Below are positions 13,817-25,800 of a stretch of DNA of 64,000 bases, in pieces. Position 1 is the first letter of the stretch. Each line of letters starts with the position of its first letter. Below the pieces are notes generated by a model. The model saw only the letters and a list, made by a program, of their open reading frames with translations, searched no databases and was not told the origin of the DNA. A program made the translations under genes and the position numbers. This DNA comes from Choristoneura fumiferana (Eukaryota > Arthropoda > Insecta > Lepidoptera > Tortricidae), in assembly GCF_025370935.1 (NCBI RefSeq), contig NC_133486.1, positions 8,562,330 to 8,626,329 on the forward strand, written 5' to 3'.

Positions 13817-16800
13817 TTCTCTCTCGTATCCCTTCCCATCGATACTTGCGCAAATTCCAATTTGCACAAGCAATCATCGTTAAGATGGTAAAACGGTATA
13901 TCGCACAAATGGCTTCTGGACATCATACAGTTTTCGCGCCAATTTTTGCACAAGCGGTACACGCATGCAAGTCGCGACGTGTAGCCGGGTTCAAAATATA
14001 TGATGAAACTTTATGCCTGTTTTATATTTCCAGGTATCTTGCGCCCGCACTTCGTACGAGCTGTCGACTGGAACGCGAGAGGAGCACACGCTGAAGCTAA
14101 AGCCTTTCATGGTGGATATGCTGGATGTGGTCGCTGTAGAAGGACCTGCCGGCGGCGTCGAGTGCTGGATGGATATCCAGAAAGGCGTCTTCCCAAATGT
14201 AAGTTTAAATTAGTCTTTGGCTAATAAATATTAGTTGATAAAAAATGTATGGTGCCTATCGCCATTTCACTCTTGGAGTAATCACTTTTATACTGTTTCA
14301 AAAATAAATAAGGTACTCTATTTGACTCTTAATTAATCTGGTCACCCGAACGCTCGCTACTCTACACTGATATAGTATAGCTTTATTATTGTGACTGGTG
14401 CAATCTTCTACAAAGCATTCTTCTCTACTTTCTAGTTTTTTTGGTTTGCATGTTAAAATATCAATTGATTCATTGAACCGCAATAGATCACGTACGTATA
14501 TTTAAGTCAAAATAACCTTACAATTTCAATGGCCACCAATAGTAACCAATGATCCGTTTTCTGGGAGCTGATTCCTTCTACGATGAGCATAAGAAAGAAA
14601 ATTTACGTGATTAATCGGATGCTACTTATTTATGCGTCTTGAGTCTCAAGATAGTAACAATTTTTTTTTCAGACGTCTCCTTTGAAAGACTCGATCAAAA
14701 TTGGCGAATACTTGACAATTTTGGTGTACCTGAAAGACATCAGGAATCAGTTCAATTTGAAGATTCACGACTGTTGGGCGTACGATAACGACGAATACGA
14801 CAGCCCGAAAACAAACAAAATACAACTCACTGACAAAGAGGGATGTCCGAAGTAAGTTTATTTACTTATTTATTTATTCATTAAGGAAACCAACCAGCAT
14901 TAATTAACAACAATTGTACACTTAACTAAGATGTTGCGTGGCGGATAATAGGTCAGCACAAAAGATACGTAACAAACCTAGTAACTATAGAACATTCGTT
15001 AAGTTATACAGTTAATGAAATCTGTATCAAGGTATACACCATTAGTAAACGAGTTTTTGAGTGGAGACCGCGTCTCGGGAAACGAAGTGTAGGACGCCCT
15101 CCGGCCAGATGGAGTGACGATTTGCGAAAGGTTTTAGCATTAGTAGAAGCTGGATGCGTTGAGCCACAATACAAGTAACCCATATTACTTGTATTGTGGT
15201 TGAGCTAAGGACAGAGCGCAATGGCACTCATTGGGGAAGGCCATGTCCAGCAGCGGACTGCCATAGACTGATGATGATGATATACAACATTGACAAACAG
15301 AGGTGTGACTTGAAAAGTGGCTTGACGACGAACTCGCTCATTGTGATTCACGTTTGTTTTACCTACTCCCAGTCGATATCTCAATTTTTTATAACATTTT
15401 GAAACTAGAAAAGAGTCAAAATTTGCTCTGAAAGTCACCATACCACGGGCTACAGTACATAGTTGAAACTTATATCATTTCGTGATTTGCGTAGATATGA
15501 AAAAACTGTTCTTAAACAGATGGTTTCCAATTCACTTTCTTTTAAATTAAGTAGAACACAGTTTGAATAATTCTTCGGTAATTTGGTTGCTTTACCTACT
15601 TTTTCTTTGCAACTAACTTGCCTGCTAACACAGACTTATTTTATTTTCTATATTAGGAAGAAGAAACTTATTGACTTGTGGCAGAAGAGTACCAACACGG
15701 GCAAGAGTGGCGCAACTCTGATCGCTTACAGCAGAGTTAGCGCTTTCCGCTTCCCTGATACCGACCAGGTGTACCTCACGTGTAATGTCGAGGTATGTAA
15801 GAAGTTTTATCATTGTGAACAAGTTGTAGCTTCAATAAACACCAGTGGCGTTTCCCAACCATGAGGTTTCGTATTTGATGACTTAACCCACTTACCTCTT
15901 ATCGGTGGAGTAATTGAACTTATCCTTTTTTAAATCAGTCTTTTGATTCCCTGGGTTCCTTAACGATAATATCAACCCCACGCACTGACAAATACAATCG
16001 AGAACCCTGTTATAGTAGATTATTGTCGTGGCGTCGAAGTAGGCAATTGCTGGCTGAGTATGAGTATTAAACGGACGAGCTTGCGAGTCCGTTTAACTAA
16101 TACGAAGCCAGCAATTGGTATTCCAGCCGAGACTAATATAAAGCTTTTCTTAAAAATGGTGAATAATTCTGAAATAGAATAAACTTTTTTTCAAAATATA
16201 TTATAAAATTTAATTTTATTCCAATATTTTTCTTATGCTTTTCCCGCCTGAAATGAAAAATCATTAAAAATAAACTGCAAGTGTATTTTTCCACCGAAAA
16301 CACCACAAGCTATTTCAGACCCAATAGAAAAAGTCCGGACTTCCATCAAAATATCTGATACCGGCCATAAGACTTGGCTGTATACGAATTGTGCCAACAT
16401 ATCCATGGCCTTTTTAACTTTAAAAAAGATTGCAGGCGCGCTAATTCATTATTGTCGAGCTAGCACGCCTGCAATCTTTTTAACTTTTTAATTTTTCGCT
16501 GACCATAAGCTATGCACTTCACCTTCTGATATGTAAAGAATAATGTCAACTTTTACGGTCATTTTTGAGAAAAAGTAATAATTTAATTCCAAATTTGGTA
16601 ACTGACTGTCAATGTAACAAATATAATTATGTGATCCACAGCTCTGCACAAGCAATTGCGAAGGAGACTGTAAAGGAATAACCACGGAAGTTACTACCTC
16701 CGTACCAAGGTGCTATCCTGGCTCCAGAGATCCGCAATGCCAACAAGTAACAGCTCCGCCTCAAGTCAAATGTTATCCAGGAAGCACAGATCCACGTTGT

Positions 16801-19800
16801 CCAAGGATTATCAAGCCTGCATGCTATCCCGGATCTCCAGACCCTAGTTGCGCTCAAACACCGACAACGACATCACCTCCTACGTACTATACTGAAAGCA
16901 GACCTAATTGCTTCCCTGGCACCAATGATCCTAGGTGTCCTAGACCATCATCACCGTCCACCCCCAACTGCTTCCCAGGCTCCAACGATCCACGTTGCCC
17001 TCGGCCTAATACTACACCAGCGCCACCAAACTGTTACCAAGGGAGCACAGACCCACGCTGTCCCCGGCCAACCCCCCCGAGTACCCCCAATTGTTTCCCT
17101 GGCAGCACGGACGCTAGATGCCCAAAACCAACACAACCCAGCCAACCTAACTGCTTCCCAGGAAGTCAAGATGCCAGATGCCCTAGACCTACGACTCCCG
17201 AACCACAAAAGCCAGTGTGCTATCCCGGTTCAACCAATCCAAACTGTCCACAACCACCGCGACCAACTACATCATCGCCACCCACATATTTGCCCCCGTC
17301 TACAACTGCACGTCCCAACTGCTACCCTGGCAGCACTGACCCACGTTGCCCTAAACCTACCACCCCGGCACCACCTAACTGCTACCCTGGTAGCACCGAC
17401 CCACGTTGTCCCAAACCTACTACCCCGGCACCACCTAACTGCTACCCTGGCAGCACCGACCCACGTTGTCCCAAACCTACCACCCCAGCACCACCCAACT
17501 GCTACCCTAGCAGCACCGACCCACGTTGTCCAAAGCCTACTACACCAAGAAAACCTGTGTGTTATCCTGGATCTCCAGACCCAAACTGTCCACAACCACC
17601 AAGACCGACTACATCGTCACCACCAACATATTTGCCTCCATCCACACCTGCACGTCCCAATTGCTACCCTGGCAGCACCGACCCACGTTGTCCTAAACCA
17701 ACCACCCCAGCACCTCCTAATTGCTATCCGGGCAGCACCGACCCACGCTGTCCCAAACCTACCACCCCAGCACCCCCTAACTGTTACCCTGGCAGTACCG
17801 ATCCACGTTGTCCCAAACCTACCACCCCAGCACCACCTAATTGCTACCCTGGCAGCACCGACCCACGCTGTCCCAAACCTACCACTCCAGCACCACCTAA
17901 CTGCTACCCTGGCAGCACCGACTCACGTTGTCCCAAACCTACCACTCCAGCACCACCTAACTGCTACCCTGGCAGCACCGACCCACGCTGTCCCAAACCT
18001 ACCACTCCAGCACCCCCTAACTGCTACTTTGGCAGCACCGACCCACGCTGTCCCAAACCTACCACTCCAGCACCACCTAACTGCTACCCTGGCAGCACCG
18101 ACCCACGTTGTCCCAAACCTACCACCCCAGCGCCACCTAATTGCTACCAAGGCAGCACCGACCCACGTTGCCCCAAACCTACTACCCCAAGAAAACCTGT
18201 GTGTTATCCCGGTTCATCAGATCCAAGTTGTCCGCAACCTACGCGTCCAACCACATTGTCACCACCAACATATTTACCCCCATCTACAACTGCACGTCCC
18301 AATTGCTACCCTGGAAGCACTGATCCACGCTGCCCCAAACCTACAACGCCGGCGCCACCTAACTGCTATCCCGGCAGCACTGATCCACGTTGTCCGAAGC
18401 CAACAACTCCAGCGCCACCTAATTGTTTCCCAGGCTCTAATGATCCCAGATGTCCCAGACCAACAACACCAGCCCCTCCTAACTGTTATCCGGGATCAAC
18501 TGATCCGCGTTGTCCTAAACCAACAACGACCGCTCGGCCCAATTGCTTCCCTGGTAGCACTGACCCACGTTGCCCCAAACCTACAACGCCAGCGCCACCT
18601 AACTGCTACCCAGGCAGCACTGATTCACGTTGTCCGAAGCCTACAACTCCAGCACCACCTAATTGTTTCCCCGGCTCTAACGATCCCAGATGTCCCAGAC
18701 CAACAACACCAGCCCCTCCCAATTGTTATCCTGGTAACACAGACGCGCGTTGCCCTAAGCCAACAACTAAAAAGCCTGTGTGCTATCCTGGCTCTCCAGA
18801 TCCTAACTGTCCTCAACCACCAAGGCCAACAACACTGACACCTCCCACATATCTTCCACCATCCACTGCAGGACCTAAATGTTTCCCAGGATCCACAGAT
18901 TCTCGTTGTCCTAAACCTACAACTCCTGTCCCATCCAACTGCTACCCTGGAAGTACCGATCCTCGTTGTCCTAGACCAACCACACCAGCCTCACCTAACT
19001 GCTACCCTGGTAGCACAGATCCAAGATGTCCCAAACCTACCACCCCAGCACCACCTAACTGCTACCCCGGCAGCACGGATCCACGATGCCCTAAACCTAC
19101 AACTCCTGCCCCACCCAACTGCTACCCTGGAAGTAACGATCCTCGTTGCCCTAGACCAACCACACCAGCCCCACCTAACTGCTACCCCGGCAGCACTGAT
19201 CCACGATGCCCTAAACCAACAACTCCGGCACCACCAAAGTGCTATCCCGGTAGTAGGGATCCTAGATGTCCGCAACCAACTACACCAGCGCCACCAAAAT
19301 GCTTCCTTGGCTCCAGTGATCCAAGGTGTCCCAAACCAACGACACCAGCGCAACCAAACTGCTATCCTGGAAGCACAGATCCTCGTTGTCCAAAACCGAC
19401 TACACCGAGAAAACCAGCCTGCTACCCTGGGTCTCCTGATCCAAATTGCCCTCAGCCTCCACGCCCGACAACATCGTCACCACCTACGTATTTACCACCA
19501 TCAACGACTGCTTTACAATGCTATCCTGGTAGCACAGACAGTCGTTGTCCTAGACCAACTACACCTGCACCTCCTAATTGTTACCTTGGATCAACTGATC
19601 CACGTTGCCCAAAACCAACTACTACTGCCCGGCCAAATTGTTATCAAGGGAACACGGATCCACGTTGTCCTAAACCGACCACTCCAGCCCCCCCTAATTG
19701 CTACCCTGGTAGCACAGATCCGAGATGTCCCAAGCCCACTACCCCTGCTCAACCAAACTGTTACCCGGGTTCGAATGACCCAAGGTGTCCAAGGCCAACA

Positions 19801-22800
19801 ACACCAGCCCCACCAAACTGCTATTCAGGATCAACAGATCCGCGTTGTCCTAAACCTACTACTCCCGCACAACCCAACTGCTACCCTGGTAGTACCGACC
19901 CACGATGCCCTAAACCCACAAGTCCAAAACCAGTATGCTATCCTGGCTCTCCTGATCCCAACTGTCCTCAACCACCAAGGCCTACAACGCTGACCCCACC
20001 GACGTATCTGCCTCCTTCCACTGAAGGTCCTAAATGCTTCCCAGGATCGACAGATTCGCGATGCCCTAAACCTACCACTCCGGCACCACCAAACTGTTAC
20101 CCTGGAAGCAGAGATCCTAGATGCCCGCAGCCGACTACACCTGCACCACCTAAATGCTTCCCTGGCTCCAATGATCCAAGATGTCCCAAACCGACCACTC
20201 CTGCACCACCTAACTGCTACCCTGGCAGTACAGACCCTCGTTGTCCTAGGCCAACTACGCCAGCGCCTCCTAATTGCTACCCCGGGTCGACTGACCCACG
20301 TTGCCCGAAACCAACGACTACTGCTCGGCCAAATTGTTATCAAGGAAGCACGGACCCACGTTGCCCTAAACCAACCACTCCAGCCCCTCCTAATTGCTAC
20401 CCTGGATCTACTGACCTGCGTTGTCCCAGACCCACAACCCCTGCTCAACCAAACTGTTACCAGGGTTCTAATGACCCAAGGTGTCCAAGGCCAACAACAC
20501 CAGCCCCACCAAATTGCTATCCAGGATCAACAGATCCGCGTTGTCCCAAACCCACAACCCCTGCTCAACCAAACTGTTACCCGGGTTCTAATGACCCAAG
20601 GTGTCCAAGACCAACAACGCCAGCTCCACCAAACTGCTATCCAGGATCAACAGATCCCCGTTGTCCCAAACCCACAACCCCTGCTCAACCAAACTGTTAC
20701 CCGGGTTCGAATGACCCAAGGTGTCCAAGGCCAACAACACCAGCTCCACCAAACTGCTATTCAGGATCAACAGATCCACGTTGTCCTAAACCTACTACTC
20801 CCGCACGGCCCAACTGCTACCCTGGTAGTACCGATCCGCGGTGCCCCAAGCCCACGAGCCCAAAACCAGTGTGCTACCCTGGTTCCCCAGATCCAAACTG
20901 CCCACAACCATCAAGGCCTACAACACTGACTCCACCGACTTATCTTCCTCCTTCAACTGCAGGTCCTAAATGTTTCCCAGGGTCAACGGATTCGCGTTGC
21001 CCTAAAGCAACGACTCCCGCACCTCCAAACTGCTATCCTGGCAGTACAGATCCACGTTGCCCTAAACCTACCACCCCGGCACCACCTAACTGCTACCCTG
21101 GTAGCAGCGACCCACGTTGTCCCAAACCTACCACACCAGCACCACCTAACTGTTACCCTGGTAGCACCGACCTACGTTGTCCCAAACCTACCACCCCGGC
21201 ACCACCTAACTGCTACCCTGGCAGCACCGACCCACGTTGTCCCAAGCCTACCACCCCGGCACCACCTAAATGTTACCCTGGCAGCACCGACCCACGTTGT
21301 CCCAAACCTACTACTCCCGCACCGCCGAATTGTTACCCTGGAAGCAGGGACCCTAGATGTCCTCAGCCAACTACACCGGCGCCACCAAACTGCTACTCTG
21401 GAAGCAATGATCCTCGCTGCCCCAAACCTACTACTCCAGCGCCACCCAATTGCTATCCTGGAAGCACAGACCCGCGTTGCCCAAGGCCGACCACTCCTGC
21501 TCCTCCAAATTGCTATCTAGGCAGTACAGATCCTCGTTGTCCTAGGCCAACAACTCCTTCTCAAATAAAATGCTATCCTGGCTCTAATGATCCCAGATGC
21601 CCGCAACCAACATCGCCAAAACCTGTCTGCTACCCAGGCTCTCCAGATCCTAACTGTCCACAACCATCCAGACCTACAACTCTTAACCCACCGACTTACC
21701 TACCTCCATCAACGGCTGGACCTAAATGTTTCCCTGGTTCCACAGATTCCCGTTGTCCACAGCCAACCACTCAGGCTCCTCCGAATTGCTATCCCGGAAG
21801 CAGAGATCCTAGATGCCCTAAACCAACGACACCCGCGCCACCGAATTGCTACCCCGGGTCGACTGACCCACGTTGCCCGAAACCCACGACTACTGCTCGG
21901 CCCAATTGTTATCAAGGAAGCTCAGACCCGCGTTGCCCAAAACCAACAACACCAGCGCCTCCTAACTGCTACCGCGGCAGCACTGATCCACGATGCCCTA
22001 AACCAACAACTCCGGCTCCACCAAACTGTTATCCTGGTAGCACAGATCCCAGGTGTCCTAAGCCGACAACACAGGCACCGCCAAACTGCTATCCAGGAAG
22101 CAGGGATCCAAGGTGTCCTCAGCCAACTACCCAAGCTCCACCAAATTGCTATCCTGGCAGCACTGACCCCAGATGTCCCAGGCCAACTACTCAAGCTCCT
22201 CTAAACTGCTACCCAGGAAATACAGATCCTCGTTGTCCTAAACCGACAACCAAAAAGCCTGTGTGTTATCCTGGCTCTCCTGATCCCAACTGTCCACAAC
22301 CGCAAAGACCCACAACTTTGACCCCTCCAACTTATTTGCCACCTACTAATCAAGAACCAAAATGCTACCCAGGATCTACGGATTCTCGTTGCCCTCAAAC
22401 TACATCACAGGCCCCTCCTAATTGCTACGCAGGAAGTAATGACCCACGATGCCCTAGACCTACTACTCAGGCTCCACCAAACTGCTACCCAGGTAGTACC
22501 GATCCTAGATGTCCAAAACCGACAACTCCATCTCGTCCAAACTGTTATCCTGGTAACACTGACCCGCGTTGTCCTAAACCAACCACCCAAGCACCACTAA
22601 ACTGCTACCCTGGTAGTAATGATCCCAGATGTCCTAAGCCTACTACTCAATCGCCACCTAACTGCTACCCAGGAAGCACTGACCCTAGGTGTCCGAAACC
22701 AAATACTCAAGCGCCACCTAACTGCTACCCAGGAAGTAATGATCCCAGATGCCCTAAACCGACTACCCAAACTCCACCAAACTGCTACCCAGGTAGCACT

Positions 22801-25800
22801 GACTCTAGGTGCCCGAAACCAACTACTCAGGCTCCTCCAAACTGCTACCCAGGAAGTACTGATCCTCGTTGTCCTAAACCAACAACTAAAAAGCCCGTGT
22901 GCTACCCTGGCTCCCCTGACCCGAACTGTCCTCAACCGCCGCGACCTACCACGCTAACCCCTCCGACATATTTACCTCCGACAACTCAAGGACCACGATG
23001 CTATCCAGGTTCAACAGACTCTCGCTGCCCTCAACCAACTACACAGGCTCCTCCTAACTGTTACCCAGGAAGTCGAGACCCAAGATGTCCTCAACCAACT
23101 ACACAAGCTCCTCCAAACTGCTATCCTGGCAGCACTGACCCCAGATGCCCAAAACCCACCACACAAGCACCACCCAATTGTTACCCAGGAAGTAGAGATC
23201 CTAGATGTCCTCAACCAACAACCCAAGCTCCGCCTAACTGCTATCCTGGCAGCACTGACCCCAGATGTCCTAAACCTACAACACAGGCACCACCTAATTG
23301 TTACCCAGGAAATAGAGATCCCAGATGCCCTAAACCTACAACCCAAGCTCCGCCTAACTGCTATCCTGGAAGTACTGATCCAAGGTGTCCCAAAGTAACC
23401 ACTCAAGCACCACCAAACTGCTACCCAGGAAATAGAGATCCACGTTGCCCAAAGCCCACAACTCAAAAACCTGTGTGCTACCCAGGCTCACCTGATCCAA
23501 GCTGCCCACAAACTCCTAGACCCACTACTCTAACCCCACCTACATATTTGCCGCCTACAACACAAGGACCAAGATGCTATCCGGGAAGCGCTGATCCAAG
23601 ATGTCCGAAATCAACTACTCAAAGCCCACCCAATTGTTATCCAGGAAGTCGAGATCCTAGATGCCCCAAACCTACTACTCAAGCTCCACCTAACTGCTAC
23701 CCAGGCAGTACTGATCCCCGTTGTCCAAAACCTACCACTCAAGCTCCACCAAACTGTTACCCTGGCAACACTGATCCTAGGTGCCCCAAGCCCACTACCC
23801 AAGCACCCCCTAACTGCTACCCAGGAAGCAGGGATCCACGCTGTCCTAAACCAACGACACAGAAGCCAGCTTGCTATCCTGGTTCTCCCGATCCTAGCTG
23901 TCCGCAACCCTCAAGACCAACGACACTGACTCCTCCTACTTACTTACCACCAACCACACAAGGACCAAGATGTTTCCCCGGATCTACAGATTCTCGCTGT
24001 CCCAAACCGACTACACAATCTCCGCCCAATTGTTATCCAGGAAGTCGAGACCCAAGATGTCCCAAACCAACGACGCAAGCACCTCCTAACTGCTACAGAG
24101 GCAGTACTGATCCCAGATGTCCCAAACCCACGACGCAAGCTCCCCCTAATTGCTACCCTGGCAACAACGATCCAAGATGCCCAAGGCCCACTAGCCCACC
24201 TACAACTCCTAGCTCTTGCTACCCTGGCTCGCGTGACCCGAAATGTCCTCAGCCTTTTAGACCAAGTAGCACTAATCCCCCTACCACGTACCTCCCTCCT
24301 TTCCCAGCTGAGAACGAAGTGAAATCAGGCAGAAAAAGTAGAGTCGTTAAGAATTTGGACTACGATGATGACGCACAGGCGCAAATAGGTAAGGTTCTTT
24401 GATCTGTCTTTAGCAATTTGATGCTACCATGCTACTAAGGAATTTGCGGTTTCCAGTCTAATTTACACCATCAATAAATCAATCTCCTTATTTTTTACAC
24501 ACATTCGATACACAGAAAAAACACGTTAGGAAGATATAATAATTAAAAAAAAAACATCGAATAGTATAAATTGGGGCCCACTCAGCATAATGTTGCGGCA
24601 AGCAACGCTGTTTTTCAGTGAGACCCACTAGTAGTTCTAGTAGAACTGTACTGTGTCTAGTGTAGTGTTCTAGTAGAACTACTGGTAGTTCTTTAAGCTA
24701 TATAGACCTTGCCAGGTTGTTTTTTTTAAGTTTTCAACTCCCATGGTTCATCGTTAAAAATTATGTTCATTTATTGCTTAAAAATAAAATAGAAACCAAA
24801 AGTTTAAAATCGGAGACGGTCACCCATCCAAGTACTGATCGCGGCCGACGTTTACTTCAGTTTTTAGGGTTCCATAGTCAAAGTGGCAAAAACGGAACCC
24901 TTTTAGTTTCGCCATCTGTCTGACTGTCTGTCTGTGTCTATCCGTCCGTCCGCGGCTTTGCGCAGGGACTATCAATGCTAGAAAGTTGTAATTTTGTACA
25001 ATAAAAAATTCAACAAAAAATTGTTTTAAGGTACCTCCCATAGATGTAAAGTGGGGTGTTTTTTTTTTCTCATCCAACCTTGTAGTGTTGGGTATCGTTG
25101 GATAGGTCTTGTAAAACCATTGGGGGTTGCTAAAACGATTTTTCGATTCAGTGATTTGTTTGCAAAATATTCAACTTTAAAGTGAAAATTTTCATTAAAA
25201 TCGAGCGTCCTCCCCTAAACCAGTGGGTAGAAAAATTTGAAAAAATTCAGGATGGTTGTAAGTATATCAAACTTACAAGGAAAACTATAACGGTTAAGTT
25301 TAACCCTATTTCGGGCGTGTCCGACATGCTCTTGGCCGGTTTTTTATGCTCAACCCCCACGACTCATTGGAATATTTTCCAAAAAAAAACAATATTATTA
25401 TCTTATCAAACATGAGTTGGTATTGTCCAACGTTTCTGTCACTCGCGATCACAATCAAGAGCAATCAAGTGACAGTTTTTGTATGCGGAAACTGTCATTT
25501 GATTTTGATCGTGAGGCAATACGGCCTCTGGTCGCAGTTTACCCGTTTAATTTTTTTTTGGTTTGTTATAATATAAACGTTATAAATGTGATTTTTATTT
25601 TCAGATAACTTCCAGTTCACGCGAACAAAGCCTAGGTCTAGGAAGATACGTGATGTTAGTCATTTAGGTGAAATTGTAGCGCAGACGACGAACAACTCAG
25701 CTGTCATTTACGTGACAGTTGGCTCGGCACTACTTATGGTGCTGTCTGCAACCATGGCCATATACTTTTATAAACATAAAAAAACTAATGCAAATACTCA

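Noticed and set aside
13741..14094. 117-codon frame with Leu/Ser run
   Set aside because: It is produced by the (TC)n microsatellite; the real coding part is ZP exon 4 in another frame from 14034.
16925..18838. 637-codon open frame in another frame over the repeat exon (His/Leu/Thr-rich)
   Set aside because: The 60-bp period keeps every frame open if one unit lacks stops. The frame breaks the cysteine pattern and lacks splice support, while the other frame continues the ZP domain.
17272..24138. Many Trp/Arg-rich minus-strand open frames across the repeat exon
   Set aside because: Antisense shadows of the Pro/Thr/Cys codons, broken at array irregularities and without start or splice context.
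16711..24246. Regular 60-bp array as a possible CRISPR or non-coding satellite
   Set aside because: It is in frame, has conserved codon structure, is spliced in phase to ZP exons and sits in an animal genome.
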